DNA of 45,200 nucleotides from Williamsia soli (GCF_017377795.1 NZ_JAFRDR010000018.1:1-45200); one strand, 5' to 3'; positions 1 to 8,891 are shown, counted from the stretch's first letter. Notes: generated by a model from the letters alone, not told the origin. Made by a program: numbers and translations.

Positions 1-113
1 CCCTCGCCCGGCCGGTCATGAAAATAATGCTCATTCGGATAAACAAACTCGTCCATGAAACCCAGCAACCGCGAACGATAGTCCTCAGTAGTCGAGTCGA
101 AAGTGAAATCCAT
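1..113 (-). CDS. Acyl-CoA dehydrogenase, N-terminal fragment (runs off the left edge)
   Basis: Only the first 37 codons are present, starting at the ATG at 111-113 on the minus strand and running off base 1. The peptide begins MDFTFDSTTEDYRSRLLGF and continues with MDEFVYPNEHYFHDR. This resembles the N-terminal helical segment of actinobacterial FadE-type acyl-CoA dehydrogenases, where a 'FMDEHVYPAE'-like stretch is common. Such enzymes make the 2,3-double bond in acyl-CoA using FAD. It follows the acyl-CoA synthetase at 254-1906 on the same strand after 140 bases, so the two could act in sequence (activation, then dehydrogenation). The call rests on a short stretch, with no active-site residue visible. 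Confidence 0.6.
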   Translation of the reverse strand, partial: MDFTFDSTTEDYRSRLLGFMDEFVYPNEHYFHDRPGE

Positions 114-253
114 TGCCTAATCCGTTCCTTCAAATCCCTTACGCAGGATGGCCTGCATCCGGCAACGATGCTGGCCGGCCGGCAATATCACTGAGAGCAA
201 TATCGGTAGCGGTCGCCCGCTTTTGCCCGGGCCTGCGGTGGATAGTACTGATC

Positions 254-1906
254 TCAACTCCGCGAACGTAATTCGCGGCGCAGTATCTTGCCGCTCGCGG
301 TCTTGGGTATGGACGGCAGGATTTCGATGGAGCGCGGGCATTTGTAGGTTGCCAGGCGGTCTTTTGTGAAGGCGATGAGCTCCTCCGACCTGACCGAGGC
401 GTCGGGATGCAGGCTCACAAAGGCTTTCACGGTCTCTCCGCGATAGGCATCGGGTACGCCGACAACAGCTGCTTCGCGGATGGCGTGGTGTTCGTAGAGT
501 ACGTCTTCGACTTCGCGGGGCCATACTTTGTAACCGCTGGCGTTGATCTGGTCCTTTTTGCGATCGATGATGTAGAAGTATCCGTGCTCGTCCATGTAAC
601 CGACATCGCCAGTATGCAGAGCGCCACCGGGCATCGATGTTGCTGTGGCCTCGGGCTTGTTCCAGTAGCCAGCGGCCACCTGGGGTCCTGATATGACAAG
701 TTCTCCAACTTCACCTTGGGGTAGGTCGGCTCCCTTGTCGTCGACGATTCGGACCACCGTGTCGTAGACCGGTACGCCGATCGACGTTGCACCGCTGTAG
801 GTGTCTACAGGCGCCCGGGTTCCGAAGGGTACGCAGTGCGAGGGTGAGGTGGTCTCGGTCAGACCGTAGATGTTGTAAATGTAGTGCCCGAACTGTTCCT
901 CGAACGCGGCGAGGGTGCTCGCAGGGATCGGTGCTCCGCCGGAGCAGATCTTCGTCAGGCTCTGCAGGTTCTCCCTGGTCGCATTGTGGGCATTCATCAA
1001 AGCAACGAACACAGTGATAGAACCGACCGTGAAAGTTGCTTGCTGTGCCGCGATGGTGTCGACGGTCTCTGCTGGGTCCATGCGGCACATCAGCACCAGT
1101 GGTGCGCCGGTCAGCAGGGACAACCCAATGTGACCGACCAAGCCGGTGACGTGGAACAGGGGCGCAACACCGAGAATCACATCGTCGTGATCGATTCCCA
1201 GCCAGTCGCGATAAGTTTGGGCGTTGAACGTTACGTTGCGATGTGTTGTCATCGCACCCTTTGCAGGTCCGGTAGTGCCAGAGGTGTAGGTCAACAGCGC
1301 AACTGTGTCAGGCCGGATGTCGATCGCGGGGATGGGTTGTCCGCGCAGCCGTGCGAGCATCTCTTCCATGTTGATGGTGCCGGGGCATTCGATACGCTGC
1401 ACGTCCTGCAGCGGGCCGCGGTTGGCACCTTGGTACTCGAGTTCGGAGGTGGTGATGACGATAGGCACGTCGATGGACCGCGTGACCCTGTGAGCAACAT
1501 CCCTGTACAAAGACTGCAGGGCCACGAGGACCTTGGCACCGGAGTCGCGAACAATTTCTTCGAGCTCACGTTCGCGGTACATCGGGTTGGCGGACACGGC
1601 GATTCCGCCGGCCTTCCACGTGCCGAGCTGAGCGATCACGACCTGCGGAATGTTCTGGGCATAGATCACCAGGCGATCTCCAGGCCGAAACCCGGCGTCG
1701 GTGATCCCAGCAGCGAATGCGTCGCTCAATTCATCGAGCTCACGCGCGGTGATGTGCCCGTCGAAGTACCGGATGATGTCGCGTTCGGGACTGCGCCGCG
1801 CAGTGGCCTTGAACATCGCCAGCGCGTCCGTGAAATCGACAGTGCGCGTGCTCTTGTGGTCGGGACTGTACCTGGACAGCCACACCTTGTCGTCGTAGGC
1901 GCTCAC
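254..1906 (-). CDS. AMP-forming acyl-CoA synthetase (fatty-acid-CoA ligase family)
   Basis: A 550-residue ANL-superfamily enzyme predicted to activate a carboxylic acid to its CoA thioester through an acyl-adenylate. The ATP-binding motif YTSGTTGPAKGAMTTHRN starts at residue 207. YNIYGLTETT is the A5 motif, and the C-terminal domain ends with PKTASGKILRREL, which carries the adenylation lysine. All key motifs are intact. The start is GTG at 1904-1906, with AAGGA about 8 bases upstream. It lies 113 bases after the Baeyer-Villiger monooxygenase gene on the same strand and before an acyl-CoA dehydrogenase. The likely substrate is therefore the acid released after monooxygenation and ester cleavage. 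Chain specificity cannot be read from sequence. Confidence 0.9.
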   Translation of the reverse strand: MSAYDDKVWLSRYSPDHKSTRTVDFTDALAMFKATARRSPERDIIRYFDGHITARELDELSDAFAAGITDAGFRPGDRLVIYAQNIPQVVIAQLGTWKAGGIAVSANPMYRERELEEIVRDSGAKVLVALQSLYRDVAHRVTRSIDVPIVITTSELEYQGANRGPLQDVQRIECPGTINMEEMLARLRGQPIPAIDIRPDTVALLTYTSGTTGPAKGAMTTHRNVTFNAQTYRDWLGIDHDDVILGVAPLFHVTGLVGHIGLSLLTGAPLVLMCRMDPAETVDTIAAQQATFTVGSITVFVALMNAHNATRENLQSLTKICSGGAPIPASTLAAFEEQFGHYIYNIYGLTETTSPSHCVPFGTRAPVDTYSGATSIGVPVYDTVVRIVDDKGADLPQGEVGELVISGPQVAAGYWNKPEATATSMPGGALHTGDVGYMDEHGYFYIIDRKKDQINASGYKVWPREVEDVLYEHHAIREAAVVGVPDAYRGETVKAFVSLHPDASVRSEELIAFTKDRLATYKCPRSIEILPSIPKTASGKILRRELRSRS

Positions 1907-2019
1907 AAAGTGGTCCTTTATAGAAGTGATGTCTGTGTGGTGCTCGTAGCGATGGAAGGCGCCTCACGCTGCTTGGCTGCGCACCCAGTCGTGCGCAGTT
2001 GGACGGCGACGGCGGCTTC

Positions 2020-3927
2020 TCAACTCCCGTACCTGAGGTCGGCTGGTTCGGGGGCCCGAAGCTTCGTCCAAAAGTCCACCATGGTCAGCGGGCTCGCGAG
2101 GACTACTTCCCCTTTGGCGTTGCGGTAGTAGGTTGTGGCGCGCGTCTCGCGGGCCCAGACGCTGTCTGCCATCAACTCGTCGACTTCGTTTTTCCAGCGA
2201 ACGATCGCTTCCTCGGTGGGTTCCACGGAGCGGGCGCCCCTGGCCGCGAGGTCGCGGAGCGATTCGATGACGTAGTGGACGACAGCTTCGACTGCGAAGT
2301 TGTGGCCGCCGCCGTGCGAAGGGCTGGCGTGCGGGCCGGAAGTGATGAACAGGTTAGGGAAGCCCGGCACCTGGCACGCGTTGTAGGCCACCGGAGATTC
2401 GCCCCATCGGTCACCAAGCCTGTGGCCGTCTCGGCCGATCACCTCCACGTTGGCGAGATAGTCGAGCTCGAATCCTGTGGCATAGACGATCACGTCCACC
2501 TCATGCATTTGGCCATCGGCATCAATGATGCCCTCCGGCACAACCTCGCTCAGACCCGAGGCAACAGCGGATGTCTCGCGTTTCAGGGCGCCGTAGTAGT
2601 TGCCGGGGTCTCTGATCGGACGCTTGCCGAACGGTGCGAAGTTCGGCGTGAGTACCTTCATCAAGTCGGGCCGGTCGGCGAAGGAAGTCTGCAGATAGCC
2701 CAGGGCCACCTGGAGTACCTGGTCATTGGCCTGACTGATCGACAGATCATGGGTACGTGCCCACTCGTCGTCGTAGCGCACGACAGGGTAGTTGAAATCG
2801 CTGATCGGTATGAAGGTCAGCAAACGAGACCATTGAGCATAACCCGGGACGTGGGCGTTGAGCCACCGCTCGGTGACCGAAAATGTCTCGTCCACCGTGG
2901 GCGGCATCACCCAGTGTGGTTGGCGCTGAACCAAAGTCAGGCTTGCGACCTGATCAGCCAGCGCATCGACCACTTGCACGCTGGTACAGCCTGTTCCCAC
3001 CACCGCCACTCGCTTGTTGGTGAAGTCGTAGTCATGGTTCCATTGTGAAGAGTGGAACCACTCACCGGCAAAGTCCTCCAACCCGCGCACCTTCGGGAAC
3101 TGCGGACGCGTCAGGTAGCCCGCGGCGGTCACCACAGCACACGCGGACGTGAGGTGCTCGCGGCCATCTTTGAGATACGTTATATTCCAACGATTTTCAG
3201 TCTCATCCCACTCCAGGCGTGATACGTGTGCTTCGAAGGTGATGTTTTTGCGAACGTCGTACCGATCCACCACACGGTTGAGGTAGTCGAGGTACTCCTG
3301 GCCGGTGGGGTAGACCCCACTCCAGTTCTGGTTCACCTCGAACGAGAACGAGTAGTAGGCGCTGGGTGTGTCAACACCGACACCCGGGTAGGTGTTTTGC
3401 TGCCATACCCCACCTGGTTGTGCGGCCTTCTCGAGGATCCGGCAGTTCATTCCGGCTTTGCCGGCGGCGACAGCGGTGGCGATGCCCGCCATGCCTGCAC
3501 CAATTGCCACGATGTCGAACGCGTTCACATCGATATCGGCCTGCTGGGATGTGGCAACGAAGTCAACGAAGCCGGCCTGCTCGCGGTAGAAGGCCGCTGT
3601 CTCAGCCGGAACTTCCCACCCGACGAGTCCGCTCGCCAAGGCCGAGAAGTCGGCGTCCGACACCGGCATTGAGGTATCGGAGATTGTGTCGTCACGACTC
3701 ACGTCGTCGTACCAGTCGATGAGCTGTTCCATCCGCGTGGCCGACAATGCGCAGACGACCCCACCTCGTTCGAACCCGTAGGTCAGCTCCGCAAGAAAAC
3801 TCCGCGCGCGGGCCGTGTCTCCTGCCCGGGCGGCTAGGGATGCGGCGAGCACGGCAGGGTTGGCGCCGCGCAGGCGAGCGCGGGTATCGGCAGCGAGATT
3901 GGGGGGACGGACCTCAGGAGTGGGCAC
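2020..3927 (-). CDS. Type I Baeyer-Villiger monooxygenase, 4-hydroxyacetophenone monooxygenase-like
   Basis: A 635-residue FAD- and NADPH-dependent monooxygenase that should insert oxygen next to a ketone carbonyl to give an ester or lactone. The FAD Rossmann motif GAGMAG is at 143-148. The Baeyer-Villiger fingerprint FxGxxxHxxxW is complete at 286-296 (F286, G288, H292, W296). The NADPH Rossmann motif GTGCTS is at 311-316. About 135 residues precede the FAD domain; this extension and the total length match 4-hydroxyacetophenone monooxygenase (about 640 residues) rather than cyclohexanone monooxygenase. The start is GTG with an AAGAGG box upstream. It lies downstream of its probable TetR repressor gene and two palindromes, and ahead of a CoA ligase. 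The ketone substrate is unknown. Confidence 0.9.
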   Translation of the reverse strand: MPTPEVRPPNLAADTRARLRGANPAVLAASLAARAGDTARARSFLAELTYGFERGGVVCALSATRMEQLIDWYDDVSRDDTISDTSMPVSDADFSALASGLVGWEVPAETAAFYREQAGFVDFVATSQQADIDVNAFDIVAIGAGMAGIATAVAAGKAGMNCRILEKAAQPGGVWQQNTYPGVGVDTPSAYYSFSFEVNQNWSGVYPTGQEYLDYLNRVVDRYDVRKNITFEAHVSRLEWDETENRWNITYLKDGREHLTSACAVVTAAGYLTRPQFPKVRGLEDFAGEWFHSSQWNHDYDFTNKRVAVVGTGCTSVQVVDALADQVASLTLVQRQPHWVMPPTVDETFSVTERWLNAHVPGYAQWSRLLTFIPISDFNYPVVRYDDEWARTHDLSISQANDQVLQVALGYLQTSFADRPDLMKVLTPNFAPFGKRPIRDPGNYYGALKRETSAVASGLSEVVPEGIIDADGQMHEVDVIVYATGFELDYLANVEVIGRDGHRLGDRWGESPVAYNACQVPGFPNLFITSGPHASPSHGGGHNFAVEAVVHYVIESLRDLAARGARSVEPTEEAIVRWKNEVDELMADSVWARETRATTYYRNAKGEVVLASPLTMVDFWTKLRAPEPADLRYGS

Positions 3928-3975
3928 GATAAGACACCTCTTCGTGTGTGCGATCTACGTCACACGAGTGTATCT

Positions 3976-4009
3976 ATACTCAGAGTATTGTCAATAGACT
4001 CATAGTCTA
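3976..4009. promoter_or_regulatory. Tandem 13-bp palindromes, probable TetR operators before the monooxygenase gene
   Basis: Two palindromes, ATACTCAGAGTAT (3976-3988) and AGACTCATAGTCT (3996-4008), share 10 of 13 bases. The second extends to TAGACT-CAT-AGTCTA (3995-4009) and overlaps the TAG stop of the TetR gene. Their centres are 20 bp apart, about two helical turns, so two dimers could bind the same face of the DNA. They lie 50-80 bases upstream of the monooxygenase GTG. The natural inference is control by the adjacent TetR protein; binding is not shown by sequence alone. Confidence 0.6.
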
Positions 4010-4606
4010 AGTTCGTTGAGCACGCAGAAGGTCTCGCGCGGCAGATGTCAGGTACTGCACCATCAGATCCGCGTCGGCCTCGGGATCCTCGAAGAAGTGA
4101 TGGGTGAGGACCTCCTGAAGCAGGAGCACCAGCATTGACGCGCGCGCATCAGCTTCGCGGTCCGTGAAGTGAGCCCACAGTTGATGCTGGGAGCGGACAA
4201 TCTTGACCAGTTGTCGATAGCGGTCGGGGAGGTCTTTGGCCAACTCTGCTGATGAGGCCTCTGCTGCTACGCGGTTGCGGGCCGCGGTCATCTGCCACGC
4301 CCGGACGAAACGAGTCAGCCAGGCACCAATCGAGCTCGCCGACCAGTCTGTGAGCGCCCCGAATTGGGCGTAGATGTCCTCAACTTCGACCCACATGCGC
4401 TCGACGACAGCCGCGAGCACCGCGTCTTTGGTGTCGAAGTAGGCGTAGAACGTGGCGCGGCTGGTGCCGGCCTGGTCGGTGATGTCATCGATCGACGTCG
4501 CGTGAAAGCCCTTCACGCTGAACGAGTCGATCGCTGCTGCGACGAGCAGTTCGCGGGTTTCCAGGCGTCGTCTATCACGCAAGGACATAGGTTTTGGCTC
4601 GGCCAT
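4007..4606 (-). CDS. TetR-family transcriptional regulator
   Basis: A 199-residue TetR-type repressor. The N-terminal helix-turn-helix includes ITDQAGTSRATFYAYFDTKDAVLAAV at about residues 42-67, typical of the family. The C-terminal ligand-binding half is variable, so the effector is unknown. The start is the ATG at 4604-4606. It lies between the leftward monooxygenase operon and the divergent MFS operon, with palindromes on both sides (3976-4009 and 4659-4674). It is therefore the likely local regulator of the 0-9 kb block. It is not close to the KstR2-like regulator at 39978, and its flanking palindromes differ from the CAAGCGCTTG sites. Confidence 0.9.
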   Translation of the reverse strand: MAEPKPMSLRDRRRLETRELLVAAAIDSFSVKGFHATSIDDITDQAGTSRATFYAYFDTKDAVLAAVVERMWVEVEDIYAQFGALTDWSASSIGAWLTRFVRAWQMTAARNRVAAEASSAELAKDLPDRYRQLVKIVRSQHQLWAHFTDREADARASMLVLLLQEVLTHHFFEDPEADADLMVQYLTSAARDLLRAQRT

Positions 4607-4658
4607 CTCAACATCCTAAGCCGTACCCGAGAACTTCCAAGAAGACTTATCGTCCAGT

Positions 4659-4674
4659 TACTTGACTTCAAGTA
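4659..4674. promoter_or_regulatory. 16-bp palindrome in the TetR/MFS divergent gap
   Basis: TACTTGACTTCAAGTA is a palindrome of two 7-base arms around CT, 53 bases upstream of the TetR ATG and 105 bases upstream of the MFS ATG. Its place in a divergent gap beside a TetR gene suggests an operator. It differs from the ACTCA-type palindromes at 3976-4009, so either the repressor tolerates variation or another protein binds here. Confidence 0.5.
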
Positions 4675-4701
4675 CAACATTGGGCAAGATTTCTGCGAAC
4701 G

Positions 4702-4715
4702 GTGACCCAGGTCAC
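4702..4715. promoter_or_regulatory. 14-bp palindrome upstream of the MFS gene
   Basis: GTGACCCAGGTCAC consists of two 6-base arms (GTGACC and GGTCAC) around CA, 63 bases before the MFS start. It could be a binding site for a dimeric regulator, or a chance hairpin. No regulator can be assigned. Confidence 0.3.
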
Positions 4716-4778
4716 TTCGGTCGATTCGGGTTTTAACTCATCACTGCCCACCTAGGGCCTGCACCAGGAGTCGTATCC

Positions 4779-6242
4779 ATGACCTCCCCCTCTTTGCGAC
4801 AACCGCCCGACGGCCCGCCTCGTTCGAGGGGCAGGTGGATTACGGCCCTTGCCTGTCTGGTGTTGCTCACCGAGCAGACTGCACTTGGTTTCACGCTCAT
4901 CGCGCCGGCCCTCACCGGGCTGGCGATGGAGTATGAGACAACGCAAATCATCTGGACAATAACGATTTTCACGCTGATCGGCGGAGTGCTGACACCTGTG
5001 GTCGGCAAACTCGGCGACCGCTTCGGAAAGCGCAAGGTACTGGTCGGGGCGGCCCTCATCGCGCTGGCGGGGTCAATTTTGTGTGCGCTGGCGCCCAGCT
5101 TCGGTTTGTTCCTGCTCGGACGGGCGCTGATGGGGCTGAGCACCGCATTCCTCCCGGTCACGTTCGCCTTGATCCGAGATGTGTTCCCGGAGAACTACCG
5201 GTCGATGAGTATCGGCATCGCCACCAACGGTGTGGGCGTGGTCACGATCGTCGGCCCTTTCCTGGCTGGATTCCTCATTGACAACTACTCGACCTCGGCC
5301 GTGTTCTGGTTTGTCGCAGTCATTTCTGCGGTCGGCGCGGCGGGCACTCTTGCCCTGGTGCCGGAAAGTACAGTGCGAAATCGCAGCCGGATCGACGTGA
5401 TCGGTGTCCTGGGACTTGTCGCTGGTTTGTTGCTGATCCTGTACGGCATCTCGCAGTTGCAGACATGGGAATTGGTGGACGTGAAAACGCTGCTGACCGT
5501 GGGCGGAGGGTTAGCGATCCTGATCGCGTGGTGGATGTACCAAGCCAGGACAAACGATCCGTTCATAGACACGGCGGTCCTCTCGACCCGCCCCATGGCC
5601 ACAACCATTCTCACGTACTCGTTTGCCGGCGGTGCCATCACGGTGATGGCGAGCTATCTGCCGAGCATGCTGCAGACCCCTCGCCTACTCGGCATGGACT
5701 ACGGTTTCGGCCTCAGCGCCACCGGGGTCGCCCGCTACCTGATCCTCGCCGGCGTCCTGACTGTCGTCGCCGGAATCATCGTCGGCGCCCTGGCGCCCCG
5801 GATGGGTTACCGCCCGTTCTTGATCATCGGCCCGGTAATCATCGGAGCCGGGGCGACCGGGTTGTCCGCGTTCACCACTGAGACGTGGATGCCGGTGTTG
5901 TTCTACGGCCTGGTGGGCCTGGGGTCGATCGTCTATGCCGCCGGGCCCGGAATGCTGATGGTCGTGGCACCTGCAGAAAGTCGCGGTGCGGCCGCCGGCA
6001 TGATGGGCGCGATCAGCGCCGCGCTCGGCAGCGGTTTCACGCAGCTGGCCGGGCTGGCATTGTCGAAGAACGTGGGGCAACTCGTCGAGGGGTATCCCAT
6101 CTACACAGCCCGCGGATTCAGTCAGGTCTTCCTGATCGCCGCGGGGATGTGCGTAGTGGCCTTCCTGGTCGCACTTTTCATACCCAAGGTCAACAGCGGC
6201 GAAATCCAGGACCGCAAATCACAAGCCAAGGAGACGGTATGA
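4779..6242 (+). CDS. MFS transporter, EmrB/QacA-like
   Basis: A 487-residue polytopic membrane protein. It has a cytoplasmic N-terminus, then many hydrophobic segments consistent with the 14-helix drug:H+ antiporter-2 group. The MFS motif A, GKLGDRFGKRK, lies between helices 2 and 3 (about residues 73-83). It probably moves a small organic substrate or product of the adjoining pathway across the cell membrane; direction is uncertain. The ATG is preceded by CAGGAG at 8-base spacing. It leads a four-gene operon: its stop overlaps the next SDR start (ATGA at 6239-6242). It is a paralogue of the transporter at 13676-15193; both share the segment RDVFPENY/RDIFPKKL followed by a GF/GW-LIDNY stretch. 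Confidence 0.9.
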   Translation: MTSPSLRQPPDGPPRSRGRWITALACLVLLTEQTALGFTLIAPALTGLAMEYETTQIIWTITIFTLIGGVLTPVVGKLGDRFGKRKVLVGAALIALAGSILCALAPSFGLFLLGRALMGLSTAFLPVTFALIRDVFPENYRSMSIGIATNGVGVVTIVGPFLAGFLIDNYSTSAVFWFVAVISAVGAAGTLALVPESTVRNRSRIDVIGVLGLVAGLLLILYGISQLQTWELVDVKTLLTVGGGLAILIAWWMYQARTNDPFIDTAVLSTRPMATTILTYSFAGGAITVMASYLPSMLQTPRLLGMDYGFGLSATGVARYLILAGVLTVVAGIIVGALAPRMGYRPFLIIGPVIIGAGATGLSAFTTETWMPVLFYGLVGLGSIVYAAGPGMLMVVAPAESRGAAAGMMGAISAALGSGFTQLAGLALSKNVGQLVEGYPIYTARGFSQVFLIAAGMCVVAFLVALFIPKVNSGEIQDRKSQAKETV

Positions 6243-7165
6243 GCCTCGATTTCGATCAACGCGTCATGATTATCACCGGTGCAGGCGGTGGTTTGGGCCG
6301 AGCGTATGCCACTTTCCTGGCCGCCCGGGGGGCACGAATAGTCGTCAACGACTACGGCGGGACAGTGCACGGGGTGCCAGGCGGGCCAGGAATGGCACAA
6401 GCAGTGGTGGATGAAATCACCGCAGCCGGCGGGCAGGCTGTCGCCTCTGGCGCAGATGTCGGCGTCGACGGGTCGGGCGACGAACTCGTCCAGCTTGCCC
6501 TTGACACGTGGGGCCGACTCGATGCTGTCATCAACAACGCGGGCGCCACGCGAGGCGGCGTTGGGATCGCCGACAACTCGATCGAGGACCTGCTGTTCTC
6601 GTTCAACATTCACGTCGCCGGTGCCGCACGATTGGCCCGGGCCGCATGGCCACACCTTCTGTCTTCTGACTCCGGTCGAATCGTCAACACCTCGTCGGAC
6701 TCGATCTGGGGAACGCCGACCAGCAATTACGTCACCTGCAAGGCAGCGGTTTTCGGCCTCACCAGGGCACTGGCTGCAGAGGCCGCTGCGCACGGCTCGC
6801 TCAAGGTCAACACCGTGATGCCCTCGGCCTGGACCCGCATGACCGGTGGAATTCCCCCGGGTGACTTCCGCGACACGGTGGAAAACAACTTCCCACCTGA
6901 GGCAGCCGCGCCCTTCGTTGCCTACCTCGTGCACCCCGAATGCCCCTGGAACGGTGAGGCCTTCCAAGTTGGTGCGAATCGCGCCGCTCGTGAGTACCTG
7001 GCTGTGACAAGCGGTTTCATCGCCGACCAGGAGAAGCCACTCCAAAGCTTCGCCGAACACCCCGAACAGGTCACCGACACAAGCACCTGGGTGATCCCCG
7101 GTGACATGCTGGAATCTGTCGAACTGGTTGTCGCCGACCTCGAAGGGCGACCCCGATGGCCCTGA
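6239..7165 (+). CDS. Short-chain dehydrogenase/reductase, hydroxyacyl-CoA dehydrogenase (17beta-HSD4)-like
   Basis: A 308-residue SDR. The cofactor motif TGAGGGLG is at 13-20 and NNAG at 99-102. The catalytic Ser is in NTSSDS (about 152-153), with Tyr164 and Lys168 in YVTCK. The long loop after beta-2 (VNDYGGTVHGVPGG) and the overall length resemble the dehydrogenase domain of peroxisomal multifunctional enzyme type 2 and bacterial homologues. A CoA-linked or bulky 3-hydroxy substrate is therefore plausible. The ATG overlaps the MFS stop (ATGA), so translation is probably coupled. Upstream in-frame sequence extends into the MFS gene but has no better start. The 3' end overlaps the esterase gene by 10 bases. 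Confidence 0.88.
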   Translation: MSLDFDQRVMIITGAGGGLGRAYATFLAARGARIVVNDYGGTVHGVPGGPGMAQAVVDEITAAGGQAVASGADVGVDGSGDELVQLALDTWGRLDAVINNAGATRGGVGIADNSIEDLLFSFNIHVAGAARLARAAWPHLLSSDSGRIVNTSSDSIWGTPTSNYVTCKAAVFGLTRALAAEAAAHGSLKVNTVMPSAWTRMTGGIPPGDFRDTVENNFPPEAAAPFVAYLVHPECPWNGEAFQVGANRAAREYLAVTSGFIADQEKPLQSFAEHPEQVTDTSTWVIPGDMLESVELVVADLEGRPRWP

Positions 7166-8073
7166 ACCCGATCGTGGAGACGATCGCCGACGGCATGCAG
7201 CAAGCATTCGGCGAATCGATGACCGCGCGCTCAGTGGACGAGCTCCGTACGATGACCGCAGGCATGATCCCTGTATCGGCAATCGAGGTCGGCTCGGTCT
7301 TTGACTCCACCGTCTCGACGCCCGCCCGGCAAGTCCCGATTCGGGTCTACCGCCCCACCGCAACCGCCAAGTCCACCGGGGTCCTGATGTGGATCCACGG
7401 CGGAGGCTTTGTACTGGGCGGACTGGCCATGGGCGATGACCTGAGCCGGCGTCTCTGTGAGGCTCTCGGCGTCGCGGTGGTCAACCTCGACTACGCGCTG
7501 GCACCCGAGCATCCGTTTCCAGCCGGTGTGGACGACTGTTTGGCTGTCTACGAGTGGATTCGATCAGGTCCAGCCGAGCTCCAGGGCTTCGATAGGTCCC
7601 GCATTGCGGTCGCCGGTGACAGCGCCGGCGGAAACCTCGCCATGGTCTTGAGTATGCGGTGCCGAGACGAAGCTCGCACACCGCCAGTCTGCCAGGTCAG
7701 CGTGTACGGAACCGCCGAGTGTGTGGTGACCAACCCAGAGCTGGGGGATCTGATCTTTCTGACCGCCGCCGATGCCGAATGGTTTTGGGAAGCTTACACA
7801 TCCGACCACGAGAACCCGTACGTATCGCCGGCTCGGGCCCCGTCGGTCGCCGGGCTACCGCCCTTGTTCGTCGTCACCGCTGAACACGATCCCACCAGGG
7901 ATGGCAGCGAGCGCTACGGAAACCGAGTTACCGAATCCGGAGGCGTGGCCCGAGTCAGACGGTACCCCGGTGTCCACCACGGATTCTTCGGTCTCGTCGA
8001 CGTACTCGACGAGGCACGCGACGCCTTCGGGGACGTCGTTGCGTTCATCACCGAACAGATGAGGACCTCATGA
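7156..8073 (+). CDS. Alpha/beta hydrolase, hormone-sensitive-lipase family esterase
   Basis: A 305-residue carboxylesterase of the HSL group. The oxyanion-hole motif HGGGF is at 81-85 and the nucleophile elbow GDSAGG is at 154-159 (Ser156). A catalytic Asp is likely in EHDPTRD, and the His in the C-terminal VHHGFFG segment. All parts of the triad are present. It sits between two SDRs in the MFS operon, opposite a Baeyer-Villiger monooxygenase. The simplest role is hydrolysis of the ester that the monooxygenase makes. The ATG at 7156 lies inside the end of the preceding SDR (10-base overlap), and the stop overlaps the next start (ATGA). Confidence 0.9.
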   Translation: MALNPIVETIADGMQQAFGESMTARSVDELRTMTAGMIPVSAIEVGSVFDSTVSTPARQVPIRVYRPTATAKSTGVLMWIHGGGFVLGGLAMGDDLSRRLCEALGVAVVNLDYALAPEHPFPAGVDDCLAVYEWIRSGPAELQGFDRSRIAVAGDSAGGNLAMVLSMRCRDEARTPPVCQVSVYGTAECVVTNPELGDLIFLTAADAEWFWEAYTSDHENPYVSPARAPSVAGLPPLFVVTAEHDPTRDGSERYGNRVTESGGVARVRRYPGVHHGFFGLVDVLDEARDAFGDVVAFITEQMRTS

Positions 8074-8891
8074 ACACCACGAGAAGCGACCTCCAAGGGC
8101 AGACAGCGGTCATCTCCGGCGCCGCTTCTGGCATCGGCGAGCATCTCGCCCGATACGCCGCGGCCGAGCTCGAGATGACCGTGGTCGTCGCCGACGTCGA
8201 CCTCGACCGCGCCACCACAGTGGCGCGCGACATCACCTACAACGGAGGTACGGCTCGGGCGCAGCACGTAGACGTCGCCGACTGGTCCTCGGTACAACAA
8301 CTGGCCGAAGCCACCCGGAACGAATACGGCACGCCTGCTCTTTTGGTGTGTAATGCCGGTGTCGAGATGACCGGCTTCGTCTGGGATACCGACCCGCGTC
8401 AATGGGAAAGAGTTCAGGCGATCAACGTCAATGGCGCCTTCCACCTCATGCGCGCGTTCCTACCGACGATGATCGATCGCACTAGCCGGGGTCACGTCCT
8501 GTGCACCTCTTCAGTCGGGGGCATCGCGATCGGCGCCTCGCAATCGGCATACACCGTCAGCAAACACAGCATCCGGGTACTGGCCCAATCGCTGGAAGCA
8601 GACCTCGAGTCCGCACGGGCCAACATCGGCGTCTCCATCCTCGTGCCCGCAGCCGTGCGCACCCGGATCTTCGATGACGCGGCCACCACCGGCGACTCAT
8701 CAGCCGAGAACTACCGAACGCAACTCGCCGCGCACCTGGCCAACGACGGACTCAGCCCAGAGTCCGTCGCAGCGTTGACATTCGAGCAACTCACAACCGG
8801 TGCGCGGTGGATTCACACTCACCCCGAGATGTCATCAACATATATCGAGCAGCACTACGCTGACCTCACCAGCGGACTGGAAGTCCTTTGA
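8070..8891 (+). CDS. Short-chain dehydrogenase/reductase
   Basis: A 273-residue classical SDR with SGAASGIG at 16-23, CNAG at about 94-97, CTSS (Ser147/148) and Tyr161/Lys165 in YTVSK. It should oxidise an alcohol or reduce a ketone with NAD(P). The start ATG overlaps the esterase stop (ATGA at 8070-8073) with GAGGA just upstream. It is the last gene of the rightward operon and is convergent with the P450 gene. The 188 bases between the two contain no recognisable gene and only a weak possible hairpin (GCAAGGT/ACCTTGC). A role in making the ketone for the monooxygenase is an inference from context. Confidence 0.87.
   Translation: MNTTRSDLQGQTAVISGAASGIGEHLARYAAAELEMTVVVADVDLDRATTVARDITYNGGTARAQHVDVADWSSVQQLAEATRNEYGTPALLVCNAGVEMTGFVWDTDPRQWERVQAINVNGAFHLMRAFLPTMIDRTSRGHVLCTSSVGGIAIGASQSAYTVSKHSIRVLAQSLEADLESARANIGVSILVPAAVRTRIFDDAATTGDSSAENYRTQLAAHLANDGLSPESVAALTFEQLTTGARWIHTHPEMSSTYIEQHYADLTSGLEVL

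Noticed and set aside
884-2128. Long plus-strand frame opposite the acyl-CoA synthetase
   Set aside because: It is antisense to a gene with complete family motifs, has no recognisable domain and reflects the high GC content.
5885-6238. N-terminal extension of the SDR at 6239 into the MFS gene
   Set aside because: The extra residues are the MFS sequence read in another frame; the SDR fold begins at the ATG at 6239, which overlaps the MFS stop.
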